NCBI GenBank assembly: GCA_900316165.1
Contig: ONBW01000016.1
Coordinates: 1-43,330 of the forward strand
Origin: an uncultured Lachnospiraceae bacterium
Lineage (GTDB): Bacteria > Bacillota > Clostridia > Lachnospirales > Lachnospiraceae
Reading direction: 5' to 3'
Length of the DNA: 43,330 nt
In this document: positions 1 through 8,255 of the stretch, piece by piece
How positions within the stretch are numbered: the first letter of the stretch is position 1
Layout of the letters: each line of letters starts with the position of its first letter
The notes under the pieces: generated by a model
What the model saw: the letters and a program-made list of their open reading frames with translations, nothing else
The model's database searches: none
Told to the model about the DNA's origin: nothing
Translations under genes and position numbers: made by a program

Positions 1-392
1 ACAGTATATTTATTTCCATATATGTCTTCTGCCGTATCTGGTATTGTTATATCTATAAGTGAAGAATCCGTGACCCCGCTCACATATACATACTTATTTT
101 GAATGAATTTATCAGAATCTGCATCCCATTGATTCACACTATATACTTCGAAAGTCAAACCATTATACTCAAATTGGGTTAAGTCATGGTTCTCATCCTT
201 CTCAGTAGAATCAGATGTACCAGCATCAACATTTACAGCTGGACCAGTTGCTGTAGTAACACTGCCATTAGCTGTAGTGCTTTTTTCAGATGTTTCTGTA
301 GTGTCAGCTTTCGTTGTTATCCCAGTAAATGGAATTGATGTGAACACGAAAAGTGATGAAAGAACGATTGAAATAACTGTTTTTACTCTCAT
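1..392 (-). CDS. Secreted surface protein, N-terminal part (cut by window edge)
   Basis: The reading frame opens at the ATG at 392 and stays open to base 1, so only about 130 residues are visible. A GGAGGG ribosome binding site lies about 9 bases before the ATG. Residues 1-30 form a signal peptide: a short basic start (MRVK), a hydrophobic core and a likely cleavage near TKAD. A Ser/Thr/Asp-rich linker follows (about 30-65), then a folded-looking part beginning FEYNGLTFEVYSV and continuing to IDITIPDTAEDIYG. That last stretch resembles the start of leucine-rich-repeat (BspA-like) or other surface domains common in gut Firmicutes, but too little is visible to name the family. It is transcribed away from the defence operon's upstream end and looks like an ordinary neighbour of the island. 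Secretion is well supported; function is unknown. Confidence 0.75.
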   Translation of the reverse strand, partial: MRVKTVISIVLSSLFVFTSIPFTGITTKADTTETSEKSTTANGSVTTATGPAVNVDAGTSDSTEKDENHDLTQFEYNGLTFEVYSVNQWDADSDKFIQNKYVYVSGVTDSSLIDITIPDTAEDIYGNKYT

Positions 393-490
393 TTACAATA
401 TCCCTCCACATAAATAAATTTATATTTACAGACTCATTTTAGTCCTTTTTAACATCTATTTCAATTAATCTTTAAGACAAATTAATTCCG

Positions 491-1135
491 TCATCCAAAC
501 AGCCACTTGAAATACAAAACAAGCAGACCTATCGGAGGGCAGATGGCAACGAGTACCAGGACAATAATAGTGTAAGCGTCAAATAGCCATGTGAATAAAA
601 TTTTCCATAGCAAATCAGCAGGAAGCCTTCAGTCCTTCCCACTCCCCAAATCCCTGAATCTTTGCAGAGTCATTGATAGGATGAAGATTGTGTTCAAGAA
701 TATTAGTAATGGTCGTCCTGCTGTTACCCTTGACATAGAGCTGCTCCGAAGCCCAGAGAGCATTCAGATTATCAAATTTGCATTTGTCAAAGGCCTTGTA
801 GAGCTCGTCATTAGAATAGATCACCGAATAAAGCTTAAACTGGATGTCCGACAAACGCGGGAAGAAACAGACTTTACCTAATCTGCTTGTTCATGCTTTT
901 CAGTGTTGATATTATCGATAAGAGCCTCGCCCTCGATGCCCTTTGCTTTAGCCTTCAGTCTGCGCAGCAGATACACAATGAGATCTGCAACCACCACAAA
1001 CAATATTATCCAAATCAAATCTTTCATTAGAACGTTAATAATTTCTGTCATCGTTTTTCTCTCAAAAATATTTGCCTTAGTTTCCACCCGGTCCAACGTT
1101 TCATTCTGCATATCTCTTCTGAGCATTCTCGTCAA
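491..1135 (-). pseudogene. Decayed membrane-protein gene in several frames
   Basis: Three protein-like stretches follow one another on the minus strand in different frames. The first (1135 or 1051 down to 878) has a membrane helix (IWIILFVVVADLIVYLL) then KGIEGEALIDN. The second (890 to 615) reads GKVCFFPRLSDIQFKLYSVI and onward, with no good start codon or ribosome site. The third (to the TGA at 491-493) carries another strong membrane segment (IIVLVLVAICPPIGLLVLYF). Each frame ends where the next becomes plausible, which fits one gene broken by frameshifts, or a run of tiny coupled genes. No family is recognised. The opposite-strand frame over 591-881 is taken as a shadow. It lies downstream of the defence operon, and no terminator is evident between them. 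Confidence 0.35.
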
Positions 1136-1177
1136 TAGAATGATAAATACAATGCATACGGCATTGCCATAAGCCGA

Positions 1178-3367
1178 TCATTTCCATGTCGAAAGCAAAC
1201 CATTTATTTCATTTTGTACGCTTCCCTTCAAATAATTGAATCTGTTCTCCAAAATATTCCTAACATCATCTACTGAATTCACTGTAGATTTATAAGCAGA
1301 TATCTCTAAAGCTGCCTTAGCTCCCATTTGAATTTTCTTTTCATATTTATCAAGCGGATCATCTGATATTTTCTTATTTGCTTCATTTGAAATATATACA
1401 AAGTTAAGAGGAGAATTACAAATATTTTTTGGATCCTTTCGGATGTCAGAAGTAACTTGTCCCACTGTTTTAGTAGATCCTAAAGGAATTATGTGATGAG
1501 CCTCCAGTGTTGTCTCTGACCTCTCAGGATCCTCAGAAAAAACACTCATTACTTTTTTATCATCAAACATATCCATATATGTTTTTGACAAATAATATTG
1601 ACACACAAATTGTCGAAGAATCAACTTGGGATATCGGTCTTCGTCAACCTTTTGCATTAAAAGTAATTCTTTATCTGAAAAGTTTTTCATATCAAAAACA
1701 TTATTGGTAATCGAAGAAAGCCATCCTGCTTTTTTTGTACATTTAATTGTATTCGTAATATTGTTTAAGTCTCTAATCATTCGAGTGTTTTGATCTTTAT
1801 CATATTCTCCTGAGAAAATAACACTCCAGTACCAGGCTTCAAGCAGCTCATGCACTTCTTTATTTTTAAACATGGTATCATCCAAGAAAACAGTAGCAAC
1901 AAGAACAAGCATTAAAGCATAATTAATTTCGCGAATTCTGCGAATACCACACCGTGTCTGGAAGAAGAATAATGCTCTATCCATTGCCTCAACTACTTTT
2001 TCGCAATGATCATTTATTTGATTTCCAGTAAGTTTTAAAATTTGATCCCTTTTTATATGTTCAACCTTATAATTCATTGGATCCGATCCTTCGTTATTAC
2101 AGAAAAGACCCAATACATCAAGGAAGGCATCAAGATATTTTCCATCAATCTCGTTTTTGGATTCATCATAAGATTTCATTCTTAAAGTTGCATTATATTC
2201 GCCTTTACCGAATTTTTTTATAATAATTTTTTTAATGCTATCTTCCAATACATCTTCAGGATATTTCTTTAGACCTTTCATATATTTAATAAGACGTTGC
2301 TGAAAGTTTTCTTTGCTTACACTTGCAACTCTTGCCATAATTAGGTCAAATGTATTTAAGCTTACTCCTCCAAGATTCAAGTTCTCGTAGATATCAATTG
2401 CTCGGCCTCTCCTTGATTTATCTACATGTATCTGACTTAAGTACATACTATTTATACAAGATTCTAAATAAGAGCGTAGCTGACTGACCCATACTGTTTG
2501 CATATCATTAACTGCATTTTGAAAATTAGTTTCTAAATCATCTTCAGATGTGAGGCGTTGTAAATTATCCGCTATATCCTTATCATCCAGAAAATCAGAA
2601 ACAAATTTCTTTTTTTCTTCAAGGCTAGCTAATGAAACAAAATAATTCATAACTTCATCAGCAATCCCATTTCCGATTTTTGCAAGAATAGTACCCCATC
2701 TCAATAATACAGCACGCTTTGTCTTATTATTAACTGGAATCATTAAGAACAATGGTATTAGATAGCCTTCCGCATTACTTATGCATAAATCATCTAGTGC
2801 AGTATCTAGCGGAACTGCTGGATTATAAGGTTTCCCATCATCAACATTAAATTGAAAAACCTCAATCATCGGATATATCTCACTAGATAAAAAATCAGGT
2901 TCATCGGAATCTGGATTAGCAATTGGAAAAAACAGTCTTTTTATACCAAATAAGTCATCCTCTCCTTCATGAATTTTCTTCCATTTAGGTAATTTAAGGA
3001 AAAATCTCTTTTTTAAAGAGTAACTGATTAATTCACTTACCTTACTACAATTATCATGTATCACGTTTGAAAATACATTTGAGAGAACCGTAATTCTCTG
3101 TTGTCCATCTAAAAGAAAATCAACTTCATTAGTGATGCTACTGATATCTACATTATTACGGCATCCGATAATCTTAGAAGAATATTCATTTGGATCAGAT
3201 GATAGAAGAAGGATACTTCCAATAGGCATCTTAGCCAAGACTGATGCAACTATTTTTTTTTGCATCTCTTCGTCCTTCCAAACAAAATCTCTCTGAAAAT
3301 CAGGTAAAAGGATGCTTCGATCATTAATTCTTCGCACAATTTCTTTAAAATCACATGTAATAGCCAT
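1178..3367 (-). CDS. sspE: SspE-like DUF262/HNH phosphorothioate-sensing effector
   Basis: The product (729 aa) has the two-domain build of SspE/GmrSD-type proteins. An N-terminal DUF262 domain carries the ParB-like DGQQR motif at residues 87-91, after the typical start 'ILLPDFQRDFVWK'. A C-terminal HNH/DUF1524 region has the paired histidines of LEAHHIIPLG near 624-625 and a downstream NSPLNFVYIS. In studied SspE proteins the N-terminal domain hydrolyses NTP and senses phosphorothioate (PT) DNA, while the C-terminal domain nicks unmodified DNA; that role is inferred here from domain order and operon context. The start at 3367 is preferred over the ATGs at 3385 and 3382, because AAGGAG lies 5 bases before it. 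It is the last gene of the operon, 14 bases after the 166-aa gene. No terminator with a T-run is visible after it. Confidence 0.75.
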   Translation of the reverse strand: MAITCDFKEIVRRINDRSILLPDFQRDFVWKDEEMQKKIVASVLAKMPIGSILLLSSDPNEYSSKIIGCRNNVDISSITNEVDFLLDGQQRITVLSNVFSNVIHDNCSKVSELISYSLKKRFFLKLPKWKKIHEGEDDLFGIKRLFFPIANPDSDEPDFLSSEIYPMIEVFQFNVDDGKPYNPAVPLDTALDDLCISNAEGYLIPLFLMIPVNNKTKRAVLLRWGTILAKIGNGIADEVMNYFVSLASLEEKKKFVSDFLDDKDIADNLQRLTSEDDLETNFQNAVNDMQTVWVSQLRSYLESCINSMYLSQIHVDKSRRGRAIDIYENLNLGGVSLNTFDLIMARVASVSKENFQQRLIKYMKGLKKYPEDVLEDSIKKIIIKKFGKGEYNATLRMKSYDESKNEIDGKYLDAFLDVLGLFCNNEGSDPMNYKVEHIKRDQILKLTGNQINDHCEKVVEAMDRALFFFQTRCGIRRIREINYALMLVLVATVFLDDTMFKNKEVHELLEAWYWSVIFSGEYDKDQNTRMIRDLNNITNTIKCTKKAGWLSSITNNVFDMKNFSDKELLLMQKVDEDRYPKLILRQFVCQYYLSKTYMDMFDDKKVMSVFSEDPERSETTLEAHHIIPLGSTKTVGQVTSDIRKDPKNICNSPLNFVYISNEANKKISDDPLDKYEKKIQMGAKAALEISAYKSTVNSVDDVRNILENRFNYLKGSVQNEINGLLSTWK

Positions 3368-3381
3368 TTTTCTCCTTCTCA

Positions 3382-3882
3382 TCATTCTGTTAAATCATCA
3401 TTCAACAATGCCATTATATTGCCAATTTTTCGATCCGTATATGGATCATCTATTGTAAGTGCCCTATTTATTAGCTTATCGTATAATACTTCTATACCTC
3501 CTCGCACATATGACTCAAACAAATCTACATTCTTATTAAACTCTTCTTCACTTGATGGTCCTCTGAATGTACGATTTATCTTCTCTTCTACAGTCAGATT
3601 ATCTTCATTATCTGTCAGAAGAATTATCTTCATTATAGTTTGCAAATCTTCTCTTCTAGTCATTATCTGATCAAGCAAAACTGTCCTTTTATTGTCTGTA
3701 GAATTATCTTCTGGAGACTTTCTACCTGTACGTAAGCCAATAACAGGAGCTATGGTATATAGATCAACAAGCCTTTTAAAGTATGAATGTTCTATATCAT
3801 TTTGCTTCCACATCTCATCTACCAGAGCTGCATGTTTTCCAGTAATTACTACACTTTTACGAAAATATTCTAAACTATTCAT
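3382..3882 (-). CDS. Unknown 166-aa protein coupled to the DndD-like gene
   Basis: A soluble, charged, mostly helical protein of 166 aa with no signal peptide or membrane segment. I recognise no domain. Its start is fused to the end of the DndD-like gene by TAATG (the A at 3882 is shared), a sign of translational coupling and often of a fixed ratio or a physical complex. It ends 14 bases before the SspE-like start. Similar small partners accompany SMC-like ATPases in several defence systems, so an accessory subunit of the DndD-like protein is the simplest guess. It does not resemble DndE, and the operon otherwise has Ssp rather than Dnd character. Real gene with high confidence, function unknown. 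Confidence 0.8.
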   Translation of the reverse strand: MNSLEYFRKSVVITGKHAALVDEMWKQNDIEHSYFKRLVDLYTIAPVIGLRTGRKSPEDNSTDNKRTVLLDQIMTRREDLQTIMKIILLTDNEDNLTVEEKINRTFRGPSSEEEFNKNVDLFESYVRGGIEVLYDKLINRALTIDDPYTDRKIGNIMALLNDDLTE

Positions 3883-5936
3883 TACTCAGCCACCTCTTTC
3901 TGCTTTTTTACCTCTGAAGAGTTTTCCTCAATACTTTTTTCAAGTCTATACATATAATTTGTATCAGTATATTCTGCCAAACCACTTGGCTCCCAATCTT
4001 TATCTAGCATAAAGATAATAACCTGATTAGCAACCTTTGGTAAAACCCTTGCTACCTTCGCCGTATTTACATCACTAAGTTTTGAAAAAGGTCCATCAAG
4101 GACAAGCGGCATCGCTTGTGCATCATCACCCTCATCTTTCATTTTATTAGCAAGTTCTAGGATACTAACGATAAAAGCAAAATTTCTAGCTATTTTTTCA
4201 CCTTCTGAAAGGCCCGTAGCCTCAGCATTTGCATATCCCTTACTGTCGCGTAAATTACGATAATATAAATGCAAAGTATAATCATCATCGAGCTTTGCAT
4301 ATTTTTCTTGTTCATTAAACATCTCTCGGAAATTTTTTTCAATTATCTGGTTCAGCTCACCAAGAAGATTTTGCTCTTTTTCCTGATATATTTCATTTGC
4401 CGATTTATATAATGCTTTTGCATAAGCAATATATCTATCAAGTTTTTCATTCTCCTTATTTTTTGCCTCAAGATCCTTCTTCTTTTCCTCTTCCATTGCA
4501 ATCTTATGCTTAAGATTCTCGATAACAGCTTTATCATTTGATATCGTTTGATTAGCCTCTCTAACTTTAATGAGATAGCTGTTCATTTTATTTCGTTCCC
4601 CAGCAAAATTAATCTTTCTATCTATTTTCTTCTCTTTAATTGTAAGTTCTTCTTTTAAATCTTCTAAATCATCCGATTCCTGCTGATAACTTTCTGCGTC
4701 TTCCTTTATTGCATCATACAAATTAGCACTTCTATTACTCCAGTTAGCAAGTTTATCCTTGAAATTCTCCACCACTGTTCCAATTTTAGCAGGTGGAACT
4801 ATTTCCAGAAGCTTCAGAAGTTCTTTTTCCTCAAACGAATCTTTATGTACTTCATGTCCACAGAGACATCTACCATTTTGTAAAATAGCGTGAATAGTTT
4901 TATCTGTTACATCTGGAATATCAGACCCTTGAAGATCAACTCCATCTAACATATTCACAACATCCTGCAACAACGGAGCCGCAAAATAAACATAAGAATC
5001 GCTAAACCTTGTAATTATATCTTTCTTGTATTTTTCAATACGTGAAGTACCAGATTCAATATCTCGCTTTAATTTCTCACATTCTTTTTGATCTTTTTCA
5101 ACATTTGGATTTGCATTTAGGATATCCTTGATTTCGTCTGCTTTTTTTTGATAATATTCCACATTATTCTGTGCTTCTTCAATCTCATGTTTTTGAGCAT
5201 CTATTCTACCGTAATAATCTTCAATGCTCTTTTCTATAGTATTATACTCCGCTCCGGATCCAGTTTTCTTATCTCCAAGTCTCTTAATTACACTACTACG
5301 ACCATTAGTACCTAAATCTCCCAAATGTTCCTTCATCTGCCTGATTGGACTTATACCAACAAGAGTATATATTGAGTCCTTAATATCATTTTGGGTATTC
5401 TTTGCATCACTCCATCTCTCACCATCAAAGAGGAAATAGCTTGAAAGGTCTTTCGGAAGGAGTTCACTTATCATATCATCTACTTTTCCCTCATCTTTTC
5501 CTATATTATCATATGGTTCTTCGCTTCCCGTGATAGGATTCTTGATGTACATTTTGAGTGACTCTGTTTTCTGAATAGCAACTAATTGTGGAAACTTACG
5601 TACAAATTCTGCTCTCCTCAAAATTCTGCAACTTCTATCCTGACCATTTATACTATTTTCAATATCAAGTTCGACGCTTATCTCTTTACGATCATTTGCT
5701 GTCATATCATTTAAAATATCCGTATTGAGTAAACAGATATTTTTTGAGTTATCATACTGAGTAGAAATAATATTCCCATAAAGACACCATCTTATAGCTT
5801 GAGCAAGAGTTGTCTTACCAACAGTATTATCTCCTAATACAACTGTTACATTTTTATCTGGAAGAGTACTGAACTCTATTGTATTTTCTCCCTTAAGCCT
5901 CATGAAATTATTAATTATTAATTTTTTAAATTTCAT
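3882..5936 (-). CDS. DndD-like SMC-family ATPase
   Basis: A 684-aa ATPase of the Rad50/SMC/DndD group. Residues 1-50 hold the N-terminal lobe with Walker A GDNTVGKTT at 35-43. A DndD-type FLFDGE motif lies at 168-173. Two long coiled-coil arms (about 225-310 and 390-530) flank a CLCG hook-like turn (C357, C359). The C-terminal lobe has the ABC signature LSEGEK at 576-581 and a Walker B region, PLVLDGPF, near 610-617. DndD proteins support DNA sulfur modification or restriction, but here the writer set is Ssp-like, so this ATPase more likely works on the restriction side. Its ATG overlaps the stop of the 55-aa gene (TAATG), and its own stop overlaps the next start the same way. The family is clear; the exact job is inferred. 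Confidence 0.8.
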   Translation of the reverse strand: MKFKKLIINNFMRLKGENTIEFSTLPDKNVTVVLGDNTVGKTTLAQAIRWCLYGNIISTQYDNSKNICLLNTDILNDMTANDRKEISVELDIENSINGQDRSCRILRRAEFVRKFPQLVAIQKTESLKMYIKNPITGSEEPYDNIGKDEGKVDDMISELLPKDLSSYFLFDGERWSDAKNTQNDIKDSIYTLVGISPIRQMKEHLGDLGTNGRSSVIKRLGDKKTGSGAEYNTIEKSIEDYYGRIDAQKHEIEEAQNNVEYYQKKADEIKDILNANPNVEKDQKECEKLKRDIESGTSRIEKYKKDIITRFSDSYVYFAAPLLQDVVNMLDGVDLQGSDIPDVTDKTIHAILQNGRCLCGHEVHKDSFEEKELLKLLEIVPPAKIGTVVENFKDKLANWSNRSANLYDAIKEDAESYQQESDDLEDLKEELTIKEKKIDRKINFAGERNKMNSYLIKVREANQTISNDKAVIENLKHKIAMEEEKKKDLEAKNKENEKLDRYIAYAKALYKSANEIYQEKEQNLLGELNQIIEKNFREMFNEQEKYAKLDDDYTLHLYYRNLRDSKGYANAEATGLSEGEKIARNFAFIVSILELANKMKDEGDDAQAMPLVLDGPFSKLSDVNTAKVARVLPKVANQVIIFMLDKDWEPSGLAEYTDTNYMYRLEKSIEENSSEVKKQKEVAE

Positions 5937-6103
5937 TAATCTTCCTCCTCATTTTTATCTACCATTTTTTGTATGTACTTCATAATGCGATTAACCATTT
6001 CACGGTCTGAGTATTTTTTAGTTTTGAGATTTTCTCCTTCCATAATCCTTATGTTAATAAACAGGTCTTTTTCTAAATCATCATTGATTTCATTGATCAT
6101 CAT
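5936..6103 (-). CDS. Small 55-aa protein inside the defence operon
   Basis: A short gene easily missed by length cut-offs. It starts with two adjacent ATGs (6103 and 6100). TTGGAGG stands 5 bases before the first, a strong ribosome site placed inside the 3' end of the helicase gene. The start overlaps the helicase stop by 14 bases, and its TAA (5938-5936) shares a base with the ATG of the DndD-like gene. The product begins MMINEINDDLEKDLF, is acidic at the end (DKNEEED), and looks like one or two amphipathic helices with no membrane segment. No homologue is recognised. Coupling on both sides suggests a subunit or adaptor made with the helicase and the DndD-like ATPase. Confidence 0.8.
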   Translation of the reverse strand: MMINEINDDLEKDLFINIRIMEGENLKTKKYSDREMVNRIMKYIQKMVDKNEEED

Positions 6104-8252
6104 AAGCCTCCAATCCTTTCAGTAATTCATCCTCTGAAATCTCTGTGTCATATGCATTCATTATATCGTCTATAAATTCATCCGCTATTCGAGAATTGAT
6201 TGAATATCTTCCAAATTCATATACTCTTGATAACTCACCAATAACCATTGATCTGTCTACTTCATAATCCCCAAATTTTATTTCATCAAGTGGTCGAGGT
6301 AATGTAACAAAATCATAAATTACAGCTCGTTCTTTTCCTTTTGCCGTTCGTAATACCCTTCCTCTTCTTTGTATGAATTCCTTTGGATTCCTGCTACTTG
6401 CCAATATATATGCCGTCTGAATATTAGGAATATTAACGCCTTCATCTAGACATTTTATTGCAGTTACAACCTGATAATCGCCATCAGCAAAACCCTCTTT
6501 TATAAGTCTGCGCGTGCGTCCATCCTCATCTGCTGTAAAACGATGAGTTGACATACCTAATTCATTGCCAATCATTTTTTCAACAATATCTATCTGTTTT
6601 TCTTTTTCATAATGTTCAAAACCTTTGGTTGCGCCACAATAAACAAGAATATATTTATCGTTTCTCCTCTTCTCAAGTAGAGACTTTAGTAAAGGAACCT
6701 TTTCCTCAGCGCCTGCAACAAGCCTTGATCTTTTAAATAATAACTGTTTTCCTATTTCTGTGAGTTTTTTCTTACCATGCTCTTCGATAAGCTGTTTTGA
6801 TATTTGCTTTGTAAGCCTTTCGTATTCCTCTTCCTCCTCCTTGGTAAGAGAACAAAGTATTGGATAATATTCATATTGAACTAAGGCATGTTCTTTAATG
6901 GCCCTCTGCAATGGATAATCTATACACTTTTCTCCAAAATAATCAAAGATTGCTTTAGTTCCATCTGCATCGCCATACCTTTCAACAGTTGCCGAAAGCC
7001 CAAGTCTATATTTAATATTATTAGGCATAAGCTTAGACAGACTAGAAGCACCAAAATTGTGAACTTCATCCACAACAAGTACTGCATTCATATCCTCAGT
7101 TATACTCTTAACTATACTCTGAAACGTTTCATCCGTAAAAGTATCGTTTGTAACTATACACATGAACGAACGTTTTGTATTACGATATCTTCTATAATTT
7201 CTCTTTAACGTTTCTCTCCAATCTTTTAACGGAGACTGTGAATGACAAATTATCGGCTCAACTCCCCAGTCCTCTGCATCATCTGCCCATTGATCAACGA
7301 GATGAATATATGGACATACAACGATTGCTAGAATATTCCCTTTTCTCTTCTCAAACCTTTCTAACGCTGCAAGTGCTGTAAATGTTTTACCTGTACCTGT
7401 AGCCATATCGAAGATCCCGCGAAATTTATGCTTTTCCCATTCATCAACTGCGACTTTTTGATAATCTCTAATTTCTACCCATGAAGGGATGTTTATAAGC
7501 CATGAACTATTTATATTAGGCTTAATTATCTCACCAAATTGCCTTATATCAATCTGATCATCAATATTATCATCTCTTTTATATTTATTTATTATCTCAT
7601 CTTTAATCTCTGGAAAATCTATGCTTGCTACTTCTCTATCATTACCTCTCCATAATTCTTCAAAAGTCTCTTTTTTAGATTCTACCCTGTCATAATCTTC
7701 CCAAGAATTATACACATCTATTGTCTCATAATTATAAAAGAATGCGTTTTCAGACTCATTCATTGAACCTCTATATGCAATAGAATTTCCTTCCATATCT
7801 GTGAAAATCCCAAATTTATCATGAAAGATTCCCGGTTCATTTCTTAATACTGCAATCCTTATATCAAGAATTCCAGAAGCTATTAAATTCGCTAATAAGT
7901 TAAGCCTTTGCTCTTCAAATTCATTTTCAGGATCAACAAGTTCTCGAATAAGACTATCCTTTATGATTACATCTCTCCGTTTATATCCCTCATCAATTGC
8001 TTTAATATCTTCCTCTGATAGTTTAGGCGAAGTAATTATCCTCATTTTTCCATTATTTTTAGCTAACGAGCATAATCCTACGGTCTGTTTTGCAAGCCCT
8101 GATGAGGAGAAGAAACCAGCTGCTCTATCATATTTATTGGAATAACAAAGAACAGGGATAAAGAAATCTCTCACTACATCCTCTTCTAACGAATGGTACT
8201 CTTTTCTGATATTTAATTTTTTAAAACCTCTCTCTTCCATTTCATTCCCCAT
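6090..8252 (-). CDS. PLD-domain SF2 helicase of the defence operon
   Basis: A 720-aa fusion. Residues about 30-200 form a phospholipase D-like nuclease domain with HDK at 144-146 and the following GSMNES at 162-167. Residues about 260-640 form a superfamily 2 helicase: Q-like IRDYQ, Walker A ATGTGKT (284-290), DEVH (395-398), LSAT (419-422) and motif VI QRRGRVLR (628-635). Such PLD-helicases are predicted to translocate on and cut DNA, and occur in restriction and phosphorothioate loci. The gene begins only 3 bases after the cysteine desulfurase stop. A second ATG at 8240 has the better upstream purine run (GGGGA) and could be the real start. Only one HxK motif is visible, so nuclease activity may need dimerisation, or the domain may be only DNA-binding. 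Confidence 0.8.
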   Translation of the reverse strand: MGNEMEERGFKKLNIRKEYHSLEEDVVRDFFIPVLCYSNKYDRAAGFFSSSGLAKQTVGLCSLAKNNGKMRIITSPKLSEEDIKAIDEGYKRRDVIIKDSLIRELVDPENEFEEQRLNLLANLIASGILDIRIAVLRNEPGIFHDKFGIFTDMEGNSIAYRGSMNESENAFFYNYETIDVYNSWEDYDRVESKKETFEELWRGNDREVASIDFPEIKDEIINKYKRDDNIDDQIDIRQFGEIIKPNINSSWLINIPSWVEIRDYQKVAVDEWEKHKFRGIFDMATGTGKTFTALAALERFEKRKGNILAIVVCPYIHLVDQWADDAEDWGVEPIICHSQSPLKDWRETLKRNYRRYRNTKRSFMCIVTNDTFTDETFQSIVKSITEDMNAVLVVDEVHNFGASSLSKLMPNNIKYRLGLSATVERYGDADGTKAIFDYFGEKCIDYPLQRAIKEHALVQYEYYPILCSLTKEEEEEYERLTKQISKQLIEEHGKKKLTEIGKQLLFKRSRLVAGAEEKVPLLKSLLEKRRNDKYILVYCGATKGFEHYEKEKQIDIVEKMIGNELGMSTHRFTADEDGRTRRLIKEGFADGDYQVVTAIKCLDEGVNIPNIQTAYILASSRNPKEFIQRRGRVLRTAKGKERAVIYDFVTLPRPLDEIKFGDYEVDRSMVIGELSRVYEFGRYSINSRIADEFIDDIMNAYDTEISEDELLKGLEAYDDQ

Positions 8253-8255
8253 TTA

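Noticed and set aside
591-881. Plus-strand 96-aa frame
   Set aside because: It lies opposite a more protein-like minus-strand frame, has no ribosome site and no family signal.
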